A stretch of DNA of 31,411 nucleotides, taken from contig CAYWKM010000017.1 in the NCBI GenBank assembly GCA_964459165.1, positions 1 to 31,411 of the forward strand. Reading direction: 5' to 3'. Within the stretch, counting starts at the first letter, position 1. The number at the start of each line of letters is the position of its first letter. This document shows positions 7,067 to 13,634 of the stretch, piece after piece. The position numbers and the translations under genes were made by a program. Below the pieces are notes generated by a model, which saw only the letters and a program-made list of their open reading frames with translations, ran no database searches and had not been told where the DNA came from. The DNA comes from RGIG4074 sp964459165. GTDB taxonomy: Bacteria > Bacillota > Clostridia > Christensenellales > Borkfalkiaceae.

Positions 7067-8452
7067 ATGCAGACGGAAGAATCTCGATTGAGAGAAAAAT
7101 ATTTAAACAATTTCATCATCCATTTCAAAGAGGCGGAAAGGAGAATGAAAAGAGGGGAGACGAAGCTCAGAGGCAACGGAAGCGCGGCGGAAGTTCTCAT
7201 GAGCGCGCTGATCAGATACGTCTCTCTCTCCTCCTCGTACGATCCCTTTTCCTCCCTCGAGGAAGGAAAGGAAGAGGCGTACCGAACGTTAAAGGGGCTT
7301 CTCACGCCGGAGCTATTGAACGAATACAAAAGGGAAGGGGGAATTCTCGCGGAGAAGATCGTCGAAGCGGAAGACGAAGAATTCAAAGCGGATTTCGAAG
7401 CGATGACGACCTACGTTTTCGCCGCGACCGAAAAGGGGAAGAGAGCGGAGGATACGCTGAGGGAATTTTATTCCGCCTGTCTTCTTTCGGAGGAGACGGA
7501 AAAGGCGAACGCCTTTTGTCTGAAAGAAAGAAAATTCGAGGAGGGGAAGGCTACGGGCTTCCCCGTGCTGGACAACGTCCTTGAAGGGGGATTATACTCG
7601 GGGCTTTACGTCATCGGCGCGCCCTCGAGCGCGGGGAAAACTTCCTTTTGCATTCAGCTGAGCGATCAGCTCGCGCAACAGGGGTATAAAACGCTTTTTT
7701 TCTCCCTGGAGATGAGCGAGGAGGAGCTCATGAGCAAATCCCTTTCGCGACTGACCTATCTTCTCGATAAGAGCGTTTCCAAAAGAAACGCGAAGAGCGA
7801 GCGAAGGTTGACGAGCTCGCGATACAGGAAAAATTTTTCCGAGGAAGAATGGGCTCTTTTGGGAGAGGCCGCGGGGTTTTACGCCTCGCGGATCGCGGGG
7901 AACAAAAGGGTGATAGAGAGCGTCGGGGAATACGGCGTCAATGAAATCGCGCGCGACGTGAAAGCGTTTATTTCCGCTACGGGGGAAAAGCCGGTGATCT
8001 TCGTCGATTACCTTCAAATCTTAAAGCCGAACGGAGAGAGCATGACGGATAAGCAGAACACGGACAGAAACGTGACCGCCTTAAAGAGACTTTGTCGCGA
8101 CGAGGGAATCACGGCGTTCGTCATCTCCTCTTTCAACCGAGCGAGCTATCATCAGATGGCGGGACTGGAAGCGTTCAAGGAGAGCGGAGCCATCGAATAT
8201 TCCGCCGACGTCGTCTTTACCCTCCAGCCGGAAGGGCTTCGGTACGCGGGGGAGGCGGACAAAAAAGCGCAGACGGAAAACAAGGAGCAGTTCGATCGCG
8301 TGAAGAGGATGAACGTTCGCCCCATGATTTTAAACGTTTTGAAAAACCGCAGGGGACGCACGGGGGAGGAGATCGCGTACGATTACAACTGCGTATTCGG
8401 ACTCTTTACGGAGACGGGTGAAAAAAGGGAGGAAAAAAGCAGAATACTCTGA
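7067..8452 (+). CDS. DnaB-like replicative-type helicase (RecA-fold C-terminal domain protein)
   Basis: 461 residues from ATG 7067, preferred over ATG 7043 because GGAAGGAG sits seven bases before it. Residues 1-165 are helical and do not resemble the DnaB N-terminal domain. From about 168 (TGFPVLDNVLEGG) a DnaB-type RecA domain follows: Walker A GAPSSAGKT (184-192), the SLEMS segment typical of DnaB, Walker B IFVDYLQ (D314), a sensor region VISSFNRA, the ESGAIEYSADVVF block, and a C-terminal KNRRGRTG like the DnaB arginine-finger loop. Family members unwind DNA as hexamers. The unusual N-terminus suggests an accessory or mobile-element paralogue and not the main DnaB. Normal codon style; no primase or loader nearby. 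Confidence 0.8.
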   Translation: MQTEESRLREKYLNNFIIHFKEAERRMKRGETKLRGNGSAAEVLMSALIRYVSLSSSYDPFSSLEEGKEEAYRTLKGLLTPELLNEYKREGGILAEKIVEAEDEEFKADFEAMTTYVFAATEKGKRAEDTLREFYSACLLSEETEKANAFCLKERKFEEGKATGFPVLDNVLEGGLYSGLYVIGAPSSAGKTSFCIQLSDQLAQQGYKTLFFSLEMSEEELMSKSLSRLTYLLDKSVSKRNAKSERRLTSSRYRKNFSEEEWALLGEAAGFYASRIAGNKRVIESVGEYGVNEIARDVKAFISATGEKPVIFVDYLQILKPNGESMTDKQNTDRNVTALKRLCRDEGITAFVISSFNRASYHQMAGLEAFKESGAIEYSADVVFTLQPEGLRYAGEADKKAQTENKEQFDRVKRMNVRPMILNVLKNRRGRTGEEIAYDYNCVFGLFTETGEKREEKSRIL

Positions 8453-8727
8453 AGGGAACGACGAGGGGGAATCCTCTTTTTCCAAAGAGGGGGGGGAGGA
8501 TCGCCTTATGCTCGCCGCCGAGCGAGAGGGGAGAAGAGAGGATTTTCCGTTCGACGAAGGAAAAACGCGGTGTCCTCGACGATCTTGCCGCAGGCGGTTT
8601 TTCGGTCGAAGGGGTAGTTTTTTGTTGCGAAAGAGGAGAATTTTACCGTCTGAAAAGGCTTGACAGGACGACGGCAAACGAGTATACTATAACTTGTTGT
8701 AAAGAAACGAAAAAAAGGGAGAAATAA
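8418..8727 (+). pseudogene. Possible frameshifted small ORF downstream of the helicase
   Basis: A frame opening with GTG 8418, overlapping the helicase end, reads plausibly up to about 8560 (acidic, ending FPFDEGK). From about 8566 protein-like sequence continues in another frame (GVLDDLAAGGFSVEGVVFC, then CERGEFYRLKRL) to TAA at 8725. The switch falls at an A5 run (8561-8565); removing one A would join both halves into about 102 residues. I do not recognise the product. The last part overlaps the promoter of the next gene, so this may be chance. Confidence 0.25.
8660..8688 (+). promoter_or_regulatory. Promoter of the Wzz-like gene
   Basis: -35 TTGACA (8660-8665), 17-bp spacer, -10 TATACT (8683-8688). 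Leader about 35 nt, ending in the ribosome site AGGGAG. Confidence 0.88.
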
Positions 8728-8729
8728 AT

Positions 8730-10055
8730 ATGAATTATACAGAAGAAGAAATTCTCGCCGAAGAGGACGAAATCTCTATCGCCGATTTTTTTCGCGCCTT
8801 TTGGAGAAAGAAAACGCTTGCCCTCATCCTCACGCTGGCGATCGCGCTGACGGGAACGATCGGCATTTATTTCGGATACAATCGCGTCAAATCAACCTAT
8901 TCGTGCGATTTTTCTTACGATATTTATCAGTTTGACAATTATACGGAGGACAAGAAAGACTATATCAATTCCATTTTTCCCGACGGAACGATTTTCCGTT
9001 ACGCGGATCTCATCTCGTACGAGCGGCTTTCCCAGGTAAAGGAGTCGAGCGAAGAATTCTCCTCCGTCGATATCGACGAACTGTATGAATCGGACGACAT
9101 TTCCGTCTCCTTCGACGACGAGGAGGGAATTTACACGATCGAAGCGAAAGCGAAATATTTCAAAGATGAAAGCGTCGCGAAAAATTTTATTTCCGCTCTC
9201 GCCTCTTATCCCGTCGAAAAGGTCTCTTCCATCATGGGAAGCATAGCTTACGACGACAACCTGACGGCTTATTCGCAGGTAAATATTTACGAGGATCAGC
9301 TCGATTATTTGAGCGCGCAACAGAAGCTTCTTTCCGAGGGCTTCGCCTCTCTCGTCGATTCTTTCAGCGAAGCTTACGTCGTCGGAGGGAAATCGTTAAA
9401 CAGCTATCGGAAGGAACTCGAAGTTTTCTTTGTGCAAAATTCCCTGAGCGTCCTCTATACCGAGCTGCATACGTACGGCTACGTAAAGGATCTTCAATCG
9501 GCCAAGAGAAAGTACGAGGCGCAGATCGCCGAATACGAGAGAGAAAAAAGGTACAACGCGCTCGCCATACAGTCCTTGAAGGAAGAGCTCGCCGAATTGG
9601 TCGCGGATAGCTACCTCGGATCGACGATGTACGATTCCGAATCCTTTAACGTCCGGATCGCGGCGCTGACGGAACGGAATATCGAAATCGATAAGCAGCT
9701 CGAAATTCTCAACGGATATCTCGACGACGGGGAAGAAAAATCGGTCGGAGCCGAGGCGTTCGAGGAGAAACTTGACGAAATATACCTCTTTTTGCAAGAA
9801 ACGACGGACGAATATACGGCGATCGTCAGGGAAATTTACGGCAGAAATTCCACCGTGGATTACGAATCCAATTCCGTTATTTCCTCAAATAAAACAGGGA
9901 TCGTCGTCGCCGCAGCGATCAGTATCGCCGTCGGTTTTGTCGTCGCCTTTATCGTGAATCAGTTCCTGTGTCTTCCCGCCGTTACGGAGGAGAGAAGGGA
10001 AAAGGAATTCGAGAGGAGAAAAGCTTTGAGAAAGAGATTAAGGGAAGAGGAATAA
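8730..10055 (+). CDS. Wzz/chain-length-determinant-like membrane protein
   Basis: 441 residues with the polysaccharide co-polymerase topology. A short acidic cytoplasmic N-terminus (EEEILAEEDEISIADFFRAFWRKK) leads to membrane helix 1 (about 29-49). A large, mostly helical extracellular domain with coiled-coil character (about 255-335) follows, then helix 2 (about 390-412) and a basic/acidic cytoplasmic tail. The N-terminal pattern 'I(S/D)...L...FWR(K)' before helix 1 is typical of Wzz domains. No tyrosine-kinase domain is fused and no kinase, flippase or polymerase gene is adjacent, so its polysaccharide substrate cannot be named. Own promoter and terminator. Function is by topology and local similarity. 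Confidence 0.65.
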   Translation: MNYTEEEILAEEDEISIADFFRAFWRKKTLALILTLAIALTGTIGIYFGYNRVKSTYSCDFSYDIYQFDNYTEDKKDYINSIFPDGTIFRYADLISYERLSQVKESSEEFSSVDIDELYESDDISVSFDDEEGIYTIEAKAKYFKDESVAKNFISALASYPVEKVSSIMGSIAYDDNLTAYSQVNIYEDQLDYLSAQQKLLSEGFASLVDSFSEAYVVGGKSLNSYRKELEVFFVQNSLSVLYTELHTYGYVKDLQSAKRKYEAQIAEYEREKRYNALAIQSLKEELAELVADSYLGSTMYDSESFNVRIAALTERNIEIDKQLEILNGYLDDGEEKSVGAEAFEEKLDEIYLFLQETTDEYTAIVREIYGRNSTVDYESNSVISSNKTGIVVAAAISIAVGFVVAFIVNQFLCLPAVTEERREKEFERRKALRKRLREEE

Positions 10056-10067
10056 AAACGGTGAAAG

Positions 10068-10092
10068 GAGTCGCGACAGTCTGTCGCGACTC
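10068..10092 (+). terminator. Hairpin terminator after the Wzz-like gene
   Basis: Perfect 11-bp stem GAGTCGCGACA / TGTCGCGACTC with a GTC loop, 12 bp after the stop. The following TTATCTTA is a poor T-tract. The rest of the gap (10093-10269) shows nothing recognisable. Confidence 0.6.
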
Positions 10093-10269
10093 TTATCTTA
10101 CCGTCGGCGAAGCCGCGCGAGGGGACGCGCGGTTTTTTAAAGGAGCGGCTCGCCGCATCGTAAAACAGGGTTCGCCGCCGCGCAGGAGGACGCCTTTCTC
10201 CGCATATGCAAAAGAGAAGGGGCATAAGATAAAGAGGTAAAATTTTTTCGAAAAAAGACGCTTTTTCGC

Positions 10270-10298
10270 TTGACTTTGCCCTTTTACAATGCTATACT
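10270..10298 (+). promoter_or_regulatory. Promoter of the feo operon
   Basis: -35 TTGACT (10270-10275), 17-bp spacer, -10 TATACT (10293-10298) with extended TGC. Confidence 0.85.
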
Positions 10299-10311
10299 AT
10301 CGTCATGATAG
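10297..10311. promoter_or_regulatory. Candidate operator overlapping the feo transcription start
   Basis: Inverted repeat CTATC-GTCAT-GATAG overlapping the end of the -10 box and the start site. The position suits a repressor such as a Fur- or DtxR-type iron regulator. It does not match the classical Fur box closely, so the regulator is unknown. Confidence 0.4.
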
Positions 10312-10455
10312 AAGTTCGCTTAAACGAACCTCTTTGGAGAGGAAAAGATCCTCTTTTTTCAAGGGGAGGAGTTCGCGCAGACGAACCGAATAAAAAGGAT
10401 TTACGGGAAACCGCTTTCGAAGCATAAGGAAGGAAGCCGTTTGACGCAGGAGGGT
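10312..10455 (+). other. Structured 5' leader of the feo mRNA
   Basis: About 150 nt of untranslated leader with several short hairpins: GTTCG(CTTAAA)CGAAC near 10315, CCTCTT/AGAGG near 10330, and GTTCGC(GCAGA)CGAAC near 10372. The two GTTCG/CGAAC hairpins flank a CCTC/GAGG-rich segment. No known riboswitch class was recognised. Confidence 0.35.
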
Positions 10456-10459
10456 TGGT

Positions 10460-10672
10460 ATGCCTTTAATGATCGCTCCGATCGGAGAAAATTTAAAAAT
10501 AACGAAGGTGAGCACGGACGAGAAGACGAAGCGTCATCTCGAAAATTTGGGGATTCTCGAAGGGGAGAGCGTTCTGATTCTTTCCCAACAGTCGGGAAGC
10601 ATCATCATAAAGATCAAAGAGGGCAGGATCGCGCTCGACAAGCGTCTTGCCGGAAAAATCTTTGTCGCATAA
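10460..10672 (+). CDS. feoA: FeoA-domain protein 1
   Basis: 70-residue SH3-like FeoA protein. The pattern HLENLGILEGESVLILS followed by GSIIIKIKEGRIALDKRLA is the family signature: a glycine-centred turn, then strands ending in the 'R(I/L)AL' element. FeoA is a small cytoplasmic partner of the ferrous-iron transporter FeoB. ATG 10460 has AGGAGGG nine bases upstream. First gene of a four-gene operon; a second feoA follows after 16 bp. Duplicate feoA genes are common in Clostridia. Confidence 0.92.
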   Translation: MPLMIAPIGENLKITKVSTDEKTKRHLENLGILEGESVLILSQQSGSIIIKIKEGRIALDKRLAGKIFVA

Positions 10673-10688
10673 ATCATAAGGAGAACGT

Positions 10689-10922
10689 ATGGAAAAAAAA
10701 CTCAACGAATTCAAACCCGGAGAGTCGGGCGTGGTGAAGAGGATCGAGGCGGAGGGCAGAATTAAGAGGCGCATCTTCGATATGGGCGTAACGCCCAACG
10801 CGGAAATTCTCATGAGAAAGGTCGCTCCTCTGGGCGATCCGATCGAAGTGACCGTTCGCGGCTACGAGCTTTCTTTGAGAAAGAGCGAAGCGCAGACGGT
10901 CGTAATGGAGGTAGAAAAATAA
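10689..10922 (+). CDS. feoA: FeoA-domain protein 2
   Basis: 77-residue second FeoA domain: RRIFDMGVTPNAEILMRKVAP, then DPIEVTVRGYELSLRKSEA. The core matches FeoA more closely than the first copy, with the typical 'MG(V/M)TPG' turn here written MGVTPNA. AAGGAG lies seven bases before ATG 10689. Its TAA overlaps the feoB ATG by one base (TAATG), so the two are translationally coupled. It probably binds FeoB, with the upstream paralogue as an extra regulatory or structural partner. Confidence 0.93.
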   Translation: MEKKLNEFKPGESGVVKRIEAEGRIKRRIFDMGVTPNAEILMRKVAPLGDPIEVTVRGYELSLRKSEAQTVVMEVEK

Positions 10923-13243
10923 TGAAATTTGCATTAGCGGGAAATCCCAACTGCGGAAAGACGACGCTCTTCAACGCGCTGACGGGTTCCACCGCTCACG
11001 TGGGCAACTGGCCCGGCGTGACGGTCGATAAGAGGGAAGGCGTCTATAAAAAGTTAGAGGAAAAAATCGACGTCGTCGATCTTCCCGGCATCTATTCGCT
11101 CTCTCCCTATACCCCGGAAGAGGTGATCGCGAGAAATTACATACTCGACGAAAATCCCGACGCGATCGTCAACGTCGTGGACGCGACGAACCTCGAAAGA
11201 AATCTGTATCTCACGACGCAGCTTTTGGAATCGGATATTCCCGTCGTCGTCGCGCTCAACATGAGCGACCTCGTCGAAGCGAACGGAGACGTCATCGACG
11301 CTTCCGCTTTGGAAAAGGCGCTCGGCGTTCCCGTCGTGGCGGTTTCCGCTCTCAAGGAGAAGGGACTTCACGAGCTCATGAAGAGGGGCTACGAAGCCGC
11401 CAAGGCGGGCAGAAAGGGTTATTCCGTCGTCGCGGACGCCGTCAAGCCCGTATACGAAGCGGCGATCTCCGCCGTCTCGGAGGAGGGGATCTCCCATCCC
11501 GTATTCCACGCCGTCAAGCTCATAGAGGAGGACGAACTCGAAGTCTCGACGCACGCGGGCGTAAACGCGCAGCTCAAAGAGATCAAGGCTTCGCTGAAAG
11601 GGGACGCCTTCGGCGGCGACTACGAAGCGCTCGTCGCGGACGCGAGATATAAATATATTTCGGCTCATTACTCCGCCGCGCTCACCAAGAAAAAGAGAGA
11701 GAAGCTCTCTAAGTCGGATCGGGCGGATAAGGTTCTCACGCACAGAATTTGGGGAATCCCCATCTTTATCGTCATCCTGTTCGCCGTCTTTCATCTGACC
11801 TTTTCGGAAAATCTCTTCTTCATCTCCGGGCTCCCCGGCTATGAGGATTTGGGTCTTGTGGACGAAGAGGGAGAATTTATCAACTTCGGCGCCTCTTTAC
11901 TCGGATGTATCTTAAACGACGGCGCGATCTTTTCGCCCGGATGTATCGTCAATAACATCTGGAACGATATCATCGTCGGAAACATCGTCGGCGGCGTCGA
12001 TTATCTCATTGAATTGATTCCCGCGGAATGGGCGGTCGGCTTCCTGGAGGACGGCGTTGTGGAGGGTCTCGCCGCAGTGCTCTCCTTCATTCCTCAAATC
12101 TGCGTGCTCTTCCTCATGTTCTCCATTTTGGAGGACTCCGGCTATATGGCGCGCGTCGCGTTCATTCTCGACAGAATTTTCCGTAAATTCGGACTTTCCG
12201 GCCGCGCCTTCATGCCGATGATCATGGGCTTCGGCTGCGGCATTCCCGCGATGATCAACACGAGAACGCTTTCGGACGAAAAGGAAAGGACGGCGACCAT
12301 CCGCGTCATTCCCTTCTTCTCCTGCGGCGCGAAACTCCCGATTCTCACCGCAATCGCGGGCGGTATCGCAGGCTATCTCGGGCTCGGCAACATCGATTTC
12401 ATTACGTTTTCGATGTATCTCATCGGCGTCGTCGCCGCGATCGTCTCCGTCATCTTGATGAGAAGCACGACGATGAGAGGGGAAATTCCTCCCTTCATCA
12501 TGGAGCTTCCCACCTATCATTCCCCTCGTTTCAAGAATCTCATGATTCACGTATGGGATAAGGCGAAGCACTTCATCAAGAAGGCGTTCACCATCATTCT
12601 CGTCTCCACGATCGTCATCTGGTTCTTCTCTCACTTCAATTGGAAATGGCAGATGCTCGGAGACGAACAGATCAACGAATCCATCCTCGCCAGCATCGGA
12701 ATGCTTTTACAGCCCGTCTTTACGCCGCTCGGCTTCGGCTCGCAGCTCGGCGAATGGGGTTGGGTATTCGCGTTGGCAGCCATCACCGGCCTTATCGCGA
12801 AGGAGAACGTCATCGCCACGTTCGCGACGCTCGCCTCCTGCATCATGGCTGCCGGCGTCAATCTCTCCGGCGTCGACGTCGACGCGCTCGAGGAACTGTC
12901 CGAAGGCGCTTCCTCCGCCGCTCAGATGATGGTCGCCTGCGGCATGGGCGCGGACAGAGAAAGCGTAGCCGCTCTCCTCTCCTTCATCGTATTCAATATG
13001 ACGACGATTCCCTGCTTCGCGGCGGTCGCGACCGCGAAGGGCGAGCTCCCCAACGCGAAGTCCTTTAACTGGACGCTCGTGTTCTGGCTTGCCGCTTCCT
13101 ATATCGCCTCCTGTATCGTCTACACGATCGGCGCGTTTATTTGGCCCGTCGCCGTTTGGATCGTAGCCGTCGTCGTCCTGTGCGTCGTCATTCATAACGT
13201 CAACAAGAAAAAGGATCGGAAGGCATGTCTCCGGCAGAGATAA
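10922..13243 (+). CDS. feoB: Ferrous iron transporter FeoB
   Basis: 773-residue membrane Fe(II) transporter. The N-terminal G-protein domain shows G1 GNPNCGKT (7-14), G2 GVTV (32-35), G3 DLPG (53-56) and G4 NMSD (113-116, a variant of the usual N-x-x-D). A helical spacer (about 165-260) precedes the membrane domain with two Gate regions. Conserved cysteines occur in GFGCGIPA and FSCGAKLPIL, both in the proposed ion path. A long extracytoplasmic loop (about 300-350) lies between the first helices. Full length for the family. Coupled to feoA at its start and overlapping the Cys-rich peptide gene by 19 bp at its end. Confidence 0.97.
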   Translation: MKFALAGNPNCGKTTLFNALTGSTAHVGNWPGVTVDKREGVYKKLEEKIDVVDLPGIYSLSPYTPEEVIARNYILDENPDAIVNVVDATNLERNLYLTTQLLESDIPVVVALNMSDLVEANGDVIDASALEKALGVPVVAVSALKEKGLHELMKRGYEAAKAGRKGYSVVADAVKPVYEAAISAVSEEGISHPVFHAVKLIEEDELEVSTHAGVNAQLKEIKASLKGDAFGGDYEALVADARYKYISAHYSAALTKKKREKLSKSDRADKVLTHRIWGIPIFIVILFAVFHLTFSENLFFISGLPGYEDLGLVDEEGEFINFGASLLGCILNDGAIFSPGCIVNNIWNDIIVGNIVGGVDYLIELIPAEWAVGFLEDGVVEGLAAVLSFIPQICVLFLMFSILEDSGYMARVAFILDRIFRKFGLSGRAFMPMIMGFGCGIPAMINTRTLSDEKERTATIRVIPFFSCGAKLPILTAIAGGIAGYLGLGNIDFITFSMYLIGVVAAIVSVILMRSTTMRGEIPPFIMELPTYHSPRFKNLMIHVWDKAKHFIKKAFTIILVSTIVIWFFSHFNWKWQMLGDEQINESILASIGMLLQPVFTPLGFGSQLGEWGWVFALAAITGLIAKENVIATFATLASCIMAAGVNLSGVDVDALEELSEGASSAAQMMVACGMGADRESVAALLSFIVFNMTTIPCFAAVATAKGELPNAKSFNWTLVFWLAASYIASCIVYTIGAFIWPVAVWIVAVVVLCVVIHNVNKKKDRKACLRQR

Positions 13244-13416
13244 TTTCGACGGTGATCGTCGTCGTCCTGGCGGCGATCTTTGTCGGGCTCGTCGTAGGAA
13301 AAGCGATTTGGAATAAAGCGCACGGCAAGACGGGCTGCGACGGCTGCGGCGGAAACTGTTGCGGATGCTCCCATTGCAAAACGGCTCCTCCGAAGAAAAA
13401 ATCCTTCAAAAAATAG
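13225..13416 (+). CDS. FeoB-associated Cys-rich membrane peptide
   Basis: 63 residues: one membrane helix (about 6-26), a short basic linker, then a cluster of six cysteines (CDGCGGNCCGCSHC) and a lysine-rich end. This matches the FeoB-associated Cys-rich family that follows feoB in many Bacillota; its role is thought to be in Fe(II) transport or assembly, perhaps binding metal through the cysteines. ATG 13225 lies inside the end of feoB in another frame, giving coupled translation. Last gene of the operon. Confidence 0.9.
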   Translation: MSPAEIISTVIVVVLAAIFVGLVVGKAIWNKAHGKTGCDGCGGNCCGCSHCKTAPPKKKSFKK

Positions 13417-13451
13417 GCAAACAACTCTCCCGATTATGAGAATGAAAGAAA

Positions 13452-13490
13452 GGCGCTCGGAGCGGATTCGCTTCGGGCGCCCTTCTTTTT
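13452..13490 (+). terminator. Terminator of the feo operon
   Basis: 13-bp stem with two G-T wobbles, from GGCGCTCGGAGCG (13452-13464) to CGCTTCGGGCGCC (13469-13481) with a GATT loop, followed by TTCTTTTT. Confidence 0.9.
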
Positions 13491-13531
13491 CGCGTTTTCT
13501 CCCGTAAAAGAGGGAAAAAAAGAGAAAACGC

Positions 13532-13560
13532 TTGAATTCGTCGGCAAAATATGATAAAAT
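13532..13560 (+). promoter_or_regulatory. Promoter of the M16 protease gene
   Basis: -35 TTGAAT (13532-13537), 17-bp spacer, -10 TAAAAT (13555-13560) with extended TGA. This promoter argues against the earlier in-frame ATG at 13551. Confidence 0.75.
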
Positions 13561-13634
13561 CATACTTAATATTTCAACAGGTTTTCTTCCCGTTCGGGGA
13601 GGGAGCAATCAAAAAAAGAAGGACAGGAGAAAAA

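Noticed and set aside
8330..8677. Minus-strand frame of 115 codons after the helicase
   Set aside because: Ser/Arg/Phe-rich, no ribosome site, partly antisense to the helicase.
11054..12634. Long minus-strand frames opposite feoB (246 and 240 codons)
   Set aside because: Asp/Arg/Glu/His-rich composition is the antisense shadow of a well-matched feoB.
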